Source: Bacillota bacterium
GTDB lineage: Bacteria > Bacillota > Sulfobacillia > RBS10-35 > JAJYVN01
DNA length: 5,691 nucleotides
Direction of reading: 5' to 3'
NCBI GenBank assembly: GCA_021827805.1
Contig: JAKAUG010000446.1
Location: 1 to 5,691, forward strand
Positions 1 through 5,691 of the stretch are shown one piece after another (position 1 is the first letter of the stretch; each line of letters begins with the position of its first letter). The notes below the pieces were generated by a model. That model was not told the DNA's origin. It did no database searches and worked only from the letters and a program-made list of their open reading frames with translations. The translations under genes were made by a program, and so were the position numbers.

Positions 1-74
1 GGACCGCGGTGCCCTTCGCCTCTGCAGGCGTGAGGGCCTTTTGTTGTTCGGCTGACGGGCCGGGTGATCCGCGT

Positions 75-85
75 GGGAGGGAGAG
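75..85 (+). promoter_or_regulatory. Shine-Dalgarno site that selects the cysE start
   Basis: The purine run GGGAGGGAGAG contains the core GGGAGG at 75-80. This core lies 7 bases before the TTG at 88. The more upstream in-frame GTG codons at 64 and 73 have no comparable site in front of them, and the site would lie inside their coding sequence. This decides the cysE start used here. Confidence 0.65.
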
Positions 86-87
86 CC

Positions 88-762
88 TTGTTCGCAGCGC
101 TGCGTGCGGATGTGGATGCCGTGCTGGAGCGGGATCCCGCCTGCAGATCGCGCCTGGAGGCCTGGCTCTGCTATCCGGGCCTGCACGCGCTCGTGCTGCA
201 CCGGGTCGCGCATGTGCTGCACCGCTGGGGGCTGCGCCTGGTGGCCCGCCTGATCTCGGAGTACGGCCGGCAGCTGACCGGGGTCGAGATCCACCCGGGG
301 GCGCGGCTTGGACGAGGCGTGTTCATCGACCACGGCACGGGGGTTGTGATCGGCGAGACCGCCGAGGTCGGGGACAACGTCACGCTCTACCAGGGCGTCA
401 CGCTTGGGGGAACCGGCAAGGACCGAGGCAAGCGCCACCCGACACTGGGGCGAGAGGTCATGGTGAGCGCCGGGGCAAAGATCCTGGGCAACATCACGAT
501 CGGGGACAACTGCAAGATTGGGGCGGGCGCGGTCGTGATCCGCTCCGTGCCGCCGGATTGCACGGTCGTCGGGGTGCCGGGCCGCATCGTGCGTCAGGGC
601 GGGCGTCGCGTCGGACCTCGCAGCCAGGACCTGGAACACGCCGACCTGCCCGACCCGGAGGGTGAGCAGATCCAGGTGCTCGAGCGCCGTGTCGCGGTCC
701 TGGAGCGCGAGTTGGCGCGCCTGCGCGCCGAGCAGAGCACGTGCGGCAGCTGCGCCCTGTAG
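88..762 (+). CDS. cysE: Serine O-acetyltransferase CysE
   Basis: CysE transfers the acetyl group of acetyl-CoA to L-serine, giving O-acetylserine, the committed step of cysteine synthesis in the cytoplasm. The 224-residue product is of the short Bacillus/plant type. It has a helical N-terminal part (RDPACRS near residue 15, LCYPGLHAL near 27-35) followed by a left-handed beta-helix of hexapeptide repeats (about 66-165). The active-site His82 sits in FIDHGTG, with a Glu at position 67 (VEIHP) where E. coli has Asp143, as is usual in Gram-positive enzymes. The glycine loop [13 protein letters not shown] is at 106-118. The start is TTG 88 because of the strong Shine-Dalgarno site and because the protein then begins MFAALRADV, as family members do; GTG 64 would add 8 residues. 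Residues about 195-215 form a short heptad-like helix after the catalytic core, and the protein ends in CGSCAL, which is unusual. The cysS start lies 21 bases downstream, consistent with one operon. Family assignment is near certain; the start is likely. Confidence 0.95.
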   Translation: MFAALRADVDAVLERDPACRSRLEAWLCYPGLHALVLHRVAHVLHRWGLRLVARLISEYGRQLTGVEIHPGARLGRGVFIDHGTGVVIGETAEVGDNVTLYQGVTLGGTGKDRGKRHPTLGREVMVSAGAKILGNITIGDNCKIGAGAVVIRSVPPDCTVVGVPGRIVRQGGRRVGPRSQDLEHADLPDPEGEQIQVLERRVAVLERELARLRAEQSTCGSCAL

Positions 763-783
763 CTGGGGAGGAGTCGCGGGAAC

Positions 784-2213
<1,430 letters not shown>

Positions 2214-2217
<4 letters not shown>

Positions 2218-2993
2218 CCGGCCGGGCCGCGCGCGGCCGGCAGGTCCGGACCCCGGCTGCCTCCCGCTTCTGGCTGGGGGGACGGCATGTGGTGCTGGCC
2301 GCGCTCCTGGCGGGGCGGGCCACCCAACTCGCGTTGCTCTCCGGAGGCCGGGGGCTGGAAGAACTGGTGGCGCTGGCCGGCGCTCGCGGTGTCCCGGTCC
2401 AGTGGGTTGAGCGCATGGCGTTGGAGGCCATGGCGGGGCCCGACGCGCAGGGGTGCGCCGCGTGGGTCTCTCCGCTGCCGACCGTGGACCTGGAGACGCT
2501 GCTCGCGCGACTCCCGCGGCAGCGGCGATGCCTGTTGGTCGCGCTGGACCACCTGCAGGACCCGCACAACCTTGGGGCGATCGCGCGCAGTGCCGAGGCG
2601 GCGGGCGCCTCAGGCCTGATGATCCCGACGCACCGCGCGGCGGGCCTGACGGCCGCGGTCGAGCGGGCGGCCGTGGGCGCCCTGCAATATCTCCCCGTGG
2701 CCCAGGCGCATAACCTGCCGCAGGCGCTGGACCGCTGCCGCCAGGATGGCTTCTGGATCTACGGTTCCGCGGGGGACGGGGAGGTGGACTACCGCGCGGC
2801 GTCCCTGGCCGAGCGCAGCGTCCTGGTCGTGGGCGGAGAGGAGCGTGGGATGGGTCCCCTGGTGCGGCGGCACTGCGACCAGGTGCTGCGACTGCCGTTG
2901 TGGGGCAGGACCCAGAGCCTGAACGCCTCGGTTGCGGCGGCCATCCTCATCTATGAGTGGGCGCGCCTCGCACCCCCGCCGGTTCCCCATTGA
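2214..2993 (+). CDS. rlmB: 23S rRNA 2'-O-ribose methyltransferase, TrmH/SpoU family (RlmB-like)
   Basis: This is a SPOUT-class RNA methyltransferase that uses S-adenosylmethionine; in the RlmB group it methylates a 23S rRNA ribose (G2251 in E. coli). The 259-residue product has an N-terminal substrate-binding domain (GGRHVVLAALLAGRA at about 22-36, equivalent to the family's G-R-N-x-V-x-E-A-L) and then the knotted catalytic domain. Motif 1 is LDHLQDPHNLGAIARSAEAA (111-130), with the conserved Asn119 and Arg125. Motif 2 is VVGGEERGMGPLV (205-217). Motif 3 is SLNASVAAAILIYE (235-248). Start GTG 2214 overlaps the cysS stop as GTGA, which suggests translational coupling; no strong Shine-Dalgarno lies close by, but GGGGAGGGGG is present at about 2178-2187. 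A longer in-frame reading from 1992 is excluded because it lies inside cysS. Family membership is certain; the exact rRNA target is inferred from gene context and family. Confidence 0.92.
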
Positions 2994-3019
2994 CTTCACA
3001 ATCCCTTTATGACTAGAAT
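2990..3019 (+). promoter_or_regulatory. Sigma-A-type promoter for sigH
   Basis: TTGACT (2990-2995) and TAGAAT (3014-3019) are separated by 18 bases. Each matches the vegetative consensus at five of six positions. The -35 box overlaps the rlmB stop codon TGA (2991-2993). Transcription would begin near 3026, leaving a leader of about 128 bases before the GTG at 3154. The short local drop in GC content around the boxes supports a real promoter. Family knowledge agrees: sigH of Bacillus subtilis is transcribed from a sigma-A promoter. Confidence 0.7.
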
Positions 3020-3137
3020 GGCGCCACATGTTGACGAGCCTCCGCGAGTCCTTGGACGCCGTCGATCATCGCCGAACGGCGCCGCACGTGTCCTTTTTGC
3101 CCGATGCGGGAGCGCTGGCCCGCCAGGGCGATCACTC

Positions 3138-3145
3138 GGGGGGTG
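3138..3145 (+). promoter_or_regulatory. Ribosome binding site for sigH
   Basis: GGGGGGTG can pair with the CACCTCC anti-Shine-Dalgarno if one G:U wobble is allowed. It lies 8 bases before the GTG at 3154. It favours that start over the in-frame ATG at 3028, which would sit about 2 bases after the predicted transcription start. Confidence 0.5.
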
Positions 3146-3153
3146 CCTGCTCT

Positions 3154-3822
3154 GTGAGTGTCAATCCGCGCTTGGAGGACGAATCCGTCCTGGACGACCT
3201 GGACCAGATGGGCGACGAAGAGATCGTGGTCTTGGCGCAGAATGGCTCCTCCGCAGCCCTGGAACATCTTCTGGTGAAGTACAAGAATTTCGTAAGGGCC
3301 AAGGCTCGCTCGTACTTTCTGATCGGCGCCGAGCGCGAGGACATCATCCAGGAAGGCATGTTGGGGCTCTATAAGGCCACAAGGGACTTCCGCAGCGAGA
3401 AGCTCTCCTCCTTCCGGGCCTTCGCCGAGTTGTGCATCACGCGCCAGATCATCACGGCGATCAAGACGGCGACCAGGCAGAAGCACATTCCTCTGAATTC
3501 CTATGTCTCGCTGAACAAGCCCATCTACGACGAGGACTCCGACCGCACGCTGCTGGATGTCATCTCCGGGACCAAGGTTTCCGATCCGGAGGAACTGGTC
3601 ATCAGCCGCGAGGAGTTCGGCGACATCGAGCACAAGATGGGGGAGATCCTCAGCGAGCTGGAGTGGCAGGTGCTGATGGCCTACCTGGATGGGCGCTCCT
3701 ACCAGGAGATCGCCGACGGTCTGGAGCGGCACGTCAAGTCGATCGACAACGCGCTGCAGCGTGTCAAGCGCAAGCTGGAGCGCTACCTGGAGGACCGCAA
3801 GAACAGCGAGTTGGTGCGCTAA
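3154..3822 (+). CDS. sigH: RNA polymerase sigma factor SigH (Spo0H)
   Basis: SigH directs RNA polymerase to promoters of the transition to stationary phase and early sporulation in Bacillota. The 222-residue product is almost the same length as B. subtilis SigH (218). Region 2 is highly conserved: KYKNFVRAKARSYFLIGA (43-59), EDIIQEGMLGLYKATRDF (62-79) and AFAELCITRQIITAIKTATR (89-108), then HIPLNSYVSLNKPIYDE (111-127). Region 4 holds the helix-turn-helix, SYQEIADGLERHVKSIDNAL (182-201), followed by QRVKRKLERYLE. The start is GTG 3154, which gives MSVNPRLEDES and has a ribosome binding site. An ATG at 3028 keeps the frame open but would add 42 residues with no resemblance to the family and would leave almost no leader. 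The gene has its own promoter after rlmB. The genes mrnC and yacP, often found in this neighbourhood, are absent. The tRNA cluster begins 56 bases after the stop. Confidence 0.95.
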   Translation: MSVNPRLEDESVLDDLDQMGDEEIVVLAQNGSSAALEHLLVKYKNFVRAKARSYFLIGAEREDIIQEGMLGLYKATRDFRSEKLSSFRAFAELCITRQIITAIKTATRQKHIPLNSYVSLNKPIYDEDSDRTLLDVISGTKVSDPEELVISREEFGDIEHKMGEILSELEWQVLMAYLDGRSYQEIADGLERHVKSIDNALQRVKRKLERYLEDRKNSELVR

Positions 3823-3839
3823 GAGCCGCATCGGTGGGG

Positions 3840-3868
3840 TTGCGCGACGGGCGGTCCCGTGTTATCAT
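3840..3868 (+). promoter_or_regulatory. Possible promoter of the tRNA cluster
   Basis: TATCAT (3863-3868) matches the -10 consensus at five of six positions. TTGCGC (3840-3845) keeps only the TTG of the -35 box, but the spacing is an ideal 17 bases. Initiation would fall near 3875, just before the first tRNA at 3879. This is the best candidate in the 56-base gap after sigH; read-through from sigH is also possible, as no terminator is visible there. Confidence 0.42.
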
Positions 3869-3878
3869 CCCGGATGTC

Positions 3879-3954
3879 GCTGGCGTAGCTCAGTTGGCAG
3901 AGCACCTGCCTTGTAAGCAGGTGGTCGCCGGTTCGACTCCGGCCGCCAGCTCCA
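3879..3954 (+). tRNA. tRNA-Thr (UGU)
   Basis: This is a complete 76-base cloverleaf. The acceptor arm GCTGGCG pairs with CGCCAGC. The anticodon stem CCTGC/GCAGG encloses loop CTTGTAA with anticodon TGT at 3912-3914, which reads ACA (threonine). The T arm is GCCGG-TTCGACT-CCGGC. Discriminator T and the 3' CCA are encoded. It is the first gene of a four-tRNA cluster and very similar to the second Thr tRNA at 4148. Confidence 0.97.
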
Positions 3955-3964
3955 GAGGGTGTCC

Positions 3965-4050
<86 letters not shown>

Positions 4051-4063
4051 GTTGTTGTTTGAT

Positions 4064-4140
<77 letters not shown>

Positions 4141-4147
4141 ATGTTCC

Positions 4148-4223
4148 GCTGGTGTAGCTCAGTCGGCAGAGCGAGTCCATGGTAAGGACTAGGTCGCCGG
4201 TTCGATTCCGGCCACCAGCTCCA
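4148..4223 (+). tRNA. tRNA-Thr (GGU)
   Basis: This is a complete 76-base cloverleaf. The acceptor arm GCTGGTG pairs with CACCAGC. The anticodon stem AGTCC/GGACT encloses loop ATGGTAA, with anticodon GGT at 4181-4183, which reads ACC/ACU (threonine). The T arm GCCGG-TTCGATT-CCGGC and TCCA end are encoded. Together with the UGU isoacceptor it flanks the Tyr and fMet genes. It is the last tRNA before the terminator. Confidence 0.97.
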
Positions 4224-4241
4224 GTCAGGATGGCGGCGACG

Positions 4242-4277
4242 GACGCTCCCGGGATGCCGGGGGCGTCTTCTGCCTTT
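4242..4277 (+). terminator. Rho-independent terminator of the tRNA cluster
   Basis: An 11-bp stem GACGCTCCCGG (4242-4252) pairs with CCGGGGGCGTC (4257-4267) with one G:U pair and a GATG loop. The T-rich stretch TTCTGCCTTT follows. It lies 18 bases after the last tRNA and before the next gene, where a terminator is expected. Confidence 0.7.
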
Positions 4278-4303
4278 GGTCCGACGCAGGGGAGGCGTGG
4301 GCG

Positions 4304-4615
4304 GTGGACGAGAGGCTTCTGGGCCCCCAGGAGATCTCCCGGCGGCTGGGAGACCGGCGCGGTTGGCGCCAGGTTGGTGCTGAGATCCGGCGCGAGTTCC
4401 GCTTCGCCGGTTTTCCCGAGGCGGTGGCCTTTGTGCAGGCCCTGGTCGCGCCGGCGGAGCGCATGGAGCACCATCCAGACGTGGACATCCGTTATGACAT
4501 GGTGACCGTGCGTCTCTCGACCCACAGCCTGGGCGGGCTCACCGCACTGGACTTCCGCCTCGCGGAACTCATCGACGGGTTGGCCGCGGCTGCGCTGGGG
4601 TCAGACGCAGTGTGA
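4304..4615 (+). CDS. Pterin-4a-carbinolamine dehydratase (PCD/DCoH family)
   Basis: Enzymes of this family dehydrate 4a-hydroxytetrahydrobiopterin to the quinonoid dihydropterin, recycling the cofactor of aromatic amino acid hydroxylases; in many bacteria without such a hydroxylase the role is unclear. The 103-residue product is the normal length. It carries the full family active-site pattern: Glu52, then His56-His57-Pro58 (MEHHPDVD), Tyr64, His74 (STHSLGG) and Asp83 (ALDFRLAEL), with the usual spacing. The start is GTG 4304 behind AGGGGAGG (4288-4295, 8-base spacing). It stands after the tRNA terminator, so it needs its own promoter, which I cannot identify with confidence. No hydroxylase gene is in view. 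The symbol phhB is sometimes used for such genes but is not assigned here because that partner is not seen. Confidence 0.92.
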   Translation: MDERLLGPQEISRRLGDRRGWRQVGAEIRREFRFAGFPEAVAFVQALVAPAERMEHHPDVDIRYDMVTVRLSTHSLGGLTALDFRLAELIDGLAAAALGSDAV

Positions 4616-4666
4616 CAAGCTTCTGCCCGCCCCGGCCGTACAATCGGCGCGGGGGTGGTCCCGGCC

Positions 4667-5551
4667 GTGGCGCGCCCCTTGCCGACTCCGTTCACCCCGC
4701 TCCGACCTGCCAGTGCCGTCCCTCTGCCCGCTCTGGCCTCGCTCATGCCCTGGGCCGTGTGGGCCCTTTTGGGCTTCGGTCTGGGCCGTGGGGCGGCCGA
4801 GACCGGAGTGCTTGGGCTGGCGCCCGGCATCGTGCTCGTCGGCAGGCATCATCCAGCGGCGGGGCCTCGCTGGCGTGCCTGGTGGGTGGCCGGTTGGACC
4901 CTGGTGGGGCTCTGCAGTGCCGTCTCCTGGCAAACCGGCTGGCATGCCGGCGTGGCGCTTGTGGCTGTGGCCGTCCTGAGCCGGGCGCTTCCCGCCGGGG
5001 TGGTGACCGGTGCCCTGACCGTGGGCGGAACGAGCGCCCTGGTGGCGCTCTGGAGCCATGCGGCCGTTCCCGGTTTGGCCATGGCGGTTGCCTCGGCTCT
5101 GCAGGGCGTGCTGGGAGCGGCGGTTGGTGGGCTGGCCGAGTGGGTGTCGCATGCCCGCGGGGACGCCGGACCGTGGTCCGGCCTGGTAGCCGCCCTGGCG
5201 GCGGGCGGCGCGGCGGCGGGGCTGGCAGGCCTGCCGGGCGGCCAGGTCCTGGCCGGGGCAGTGGTCGGAGCCGCCGCGCTTGGGTTGTGGGCCGCCCAGT
5301 CCGTGGATGCCGCAGCCTCGGCTGCCGCGGCCGGGCTGCTGCCGGCCGCGGCGTTTGGGCCCGCGGCCCTGGCAGCGGCCGCGGCGGGCGGCGTAGCCGC
5401 GGACCTGCTCGGCCGTCCCTGGTCCTGGCTGGGCATGGGTGCCGGAACCTGGGCCCTGATCATGCTGGACGGGGGGCGATCCTGGCCCTGGGCCCTGGGC
5501 TGCACCGTGGGTGCTGGGACCGCCGCCCTCTGGAGGGTCCGGCCGCAGGGC
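4667..5551 (+). CDS. Polytopic membrane protein, 3' end lost; possibly the SpoIIE N-terminal membrane domain
   Basis: Frame 2 is open from 4616 to the window end and encodes a very hydrophobic Ala/Gly/Leu/Trp-rich protein with strong GC bias at third codon positions. Counting from the ATG at 4745, hydrophobic segments lie near residues 1-14, 22-33, 44-60, 66-79, 84-103, 107-131, 144-178 (probably two), 191-220, 228-242 and 248-263, about ten in all. The start is uncertain: GTG 4667 has GGGGGTGG 8 bases upstream and is used here, GTG 4655 and ATG 4745 are alternatives, and the ATG has no visible ribosome site. The opening LLGFGLGRGAAETGVL, then a segment ending in VGRH, recalls the start of the SpoIIE membrane domain in Bacillus (GFLLGRA, then an RR after the second helix), as does the ten-helix layout. 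This is a resemblance, not a proven match. No phosphatase domain is seen because the frame meets archaeal-type sequence at about 5551. Confidence 0.6.
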
Positions 5552-5555
5552 CCAA
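5545..5555. other. Probable chimeric junction between bacterial and archaeal DNA
   Basis: To the left, the membrane-protein frame (frame 2) ends its last helix and a basic WRVRPQ. To the right, a different frame (frame 1) begins to match the C-terminus of archaeal uS9 at Pro-Lys (5551-5556). The sequence around the switch is GC-rich (cagggcccaagg), which could provide the short overlap for a false assembly join. The position is estimated from where the protein resemblances stop and start, so it may be off by several bases. Confidence 0.6.
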
Positions 5556-5613
5556 GGTTCGAGGCCCGGGCGGCCGCGGTGCCCGCAAGCGCCGGCAGAA
5601 GTCGTACCGCTGA
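5551..5613 (+). pseudogene. 3' fragment of an archaeal-type ribosomal protein uS9 gene
   Basis: Frame 1 reads PKVRGPGGRGARKRRQKSYR and stops at TGA 5611-5613. The final G-G-R-G-A-R-x-x-R-Q-K-S-Y-R is the characteristic end of archaeal and eukaryotic uS9, whose basic tail reaches into the ribosomal P site. Bacterial uS9 instead ends in a form such as QFSKR. Only about 20 codons are present. Upstream of 5551 frame 1 has no uS9 character at all, so the gene is cut off at its 5' side, consistent with a join of unrelated DNA. In archaea the next gene is typically rpoN, which is what follows here 19 bases later. Confidence 0.75.
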
Positions 5614-5625
5614 GGGAGGGGAGGG
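5614..5625 (+). promoter_or_regulatory. Shine-Dalgarno site of the archaeal-type rpoN
   Basis: GGGAGGGGAGGG directly follows the uS9 stop and ends 7 bases before the ATG at 5633. This favours that ATG over those at 5639 and 5642, although archaeal relatives often begin at the position equivalent to 5639 (MMVPVRCF) or 5642. Confidence 0.55.
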
Positions 5626-5632
5626 TCCGACC

Positions 5633-5691
5633 ATGACGATGATGGTGCCCGTGCGCTGCTTCACCTGCGGCGCCGTGATCGGCCAGACGTG
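5633..5691 (+). CDS. rpoN: DNA-directed RNA polymerase subunit N (Rpo10/Rpb10), archaeal type, 5' part only
   Basis: The first 19 complete codons read MTMMVPVRCFTCGAVIGQT, and the window ends inside codon 20 (TG-, Trp or Cys). PVRCFTCG with its CxxC is the start of the zinc bundle of archaeal Rpo10 and eukaryotic Rpb10, a small assembly-platform subunit absent from bacterial RNA polymerase. The second zinc-binding pair (the CCRR region) would lie beyond the window. It is not the bacterial sigma-54 that shares the symbol rpoN, nor ribosomal protein bL33, which is often encoded downstream of sigH but does not begin this way. The M-M-V-P-V opening resembles euryarchaeal, notably haloarchaeal, versions, but the uS9 tail is not haloarchaeal, so the donor lineage is unresolved. 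By chance the frame is the same as that of the membrane protein upstream, with no stop between. Confidence 0.82.
   Translation, partial: MTMMVPVRCFTCGAVIGQT

Noticed and set aside
1..55. Possible tail of an upstream gene (frame 1 stop at 31-33, or frame 2 stop at 53-55)
   Set aside because: The short translations (for example REGLLLFG before the stop at 53) match nothing I recognise, so no gene is called. gltX would be expected here by synteny but cannot be supported.
9..665. A 218-codon plus-strand frame over cysE
   Set aside because: It overlaps cysE throughout and is Gly/Arg/Pro-rich with no domain; cysE itself is unmistakable.
3013..3831. A 272-codon minus-strand frame opposite sigH
   Set aside because: It is antisense to highly conserved sigH, with a leucine/valine/glutamine-rich composition typical of GC-rich shadow frames, and shows no recognisable domain.
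4612..4644. A promoter for the membrane protein: GTGACA (4612-4617) and TACAAT (4639-4644)
   Set aside because: Both boxes are good individually, but the 21-base spacing is too long for sigma-A and no better -35 lies at 16-18 bases.
4612..5613. A 333-codon plus-strand reading frame 1, rich in Gly and Arg
   Set aside because: From 4612 to about 5550 it is the shadow of the hydrophobic frame 2, which has the coding-type third-position bias. Only its last ~20 codons plus stop are real, as the uS9 tail.
4849..5664. A 271-codon minus-strand Ala/Pro-rich frame
   Set aside because: It crosses the proposed junction and runs opposite the membrane-protein frame, uS9 tail and rpoN. Its composition is that of a GC-rich shadow.
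5633..5691. Ribosomal protein bL33 (rpmG), often found downstream of sigH
   Set aside because: bL33 also carries a CxxC but does not start with PVRCFTCG. The match to Rpo10 is closer, and the preceding uS9 tail confirms the archaeal context.

Overview
This is a GC-rich bacterial window with an archaeal-looking end. The first ~5.55 kb reads as one stretch of chromosome from a spore-forming Bacillota (Firmicutes). The order cysE-cysS-rlmB-sigH followed by a tRNA cluster is the classic Bacillota arrangement, and the sigma factor is an unmistakable SigH/Spo0H. The strong GC bias at third codon positions points to a high-GC lineage; Symbiobacterium, Thermaerobacter or Limnochordia relatives are guesses and are not resolved here.

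Layout. Bases 88-2993 hold a tightly packed plus-strand operon. It contains serine O-acetyltransferase (cysE, best start a TTG behind a strong Shine-Dalgarno), cysteinyl-tRNA synthetase (cysS) and a SPOUT 23S rRNA 2'-O-methyltransferase (rlmB, overlapping cysS by 4 bases). A sigma-A-type promoter (2990-3019) overlaps the rlmB stop and drives sigH, whose likely start is the GTG at 3154. Bases 3879-4223 carry four tRNA genes: Thr(UGU), Tyr(GUA), initiator Met(CAU) and Thr(GGU). All encode their own CCA, a plausible promoter lies just upstream, and a rho-independent terminator follows at 4242-4277. A small pterin-4a-carbinolamine dehydratase gene (4304-4615) comes next, then an Ala/Gly-rich polytopic membrane protein whose start pattern recalls the N-terminal membrane domain of SpoIIE.

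The oddity is the last ~140 bases. From about 5551, frame 1 encodes the C-terminal end of an archaeal/eukaryotic-type ribosomal protein uS9 (ending in RQKSYR) and stops at 5611-5613. After a strong Shine-Dalgarno, an ATG at 5633 begins an archaeal RNA polymerase subunit N (Rpo10/Rpb10; PVRCFTCG). uS9 followed by rpoN is a standard archaeal operon order. The membrane-protein frame is cut at about the same point, so the simplest reading is a chimeric join of bacterial and archaeal DNA near 5545-5555, most likely a metagenome assembly error. A real transfer into a bacterium would be remarkable and is cheap to test.

Functionally, cysE and cysS couple cysteine synthesis to Cys-tRNA charging. rlmB and the tRNA genes belong to translation, and sigH controls entry into stationary phase and sporulation.
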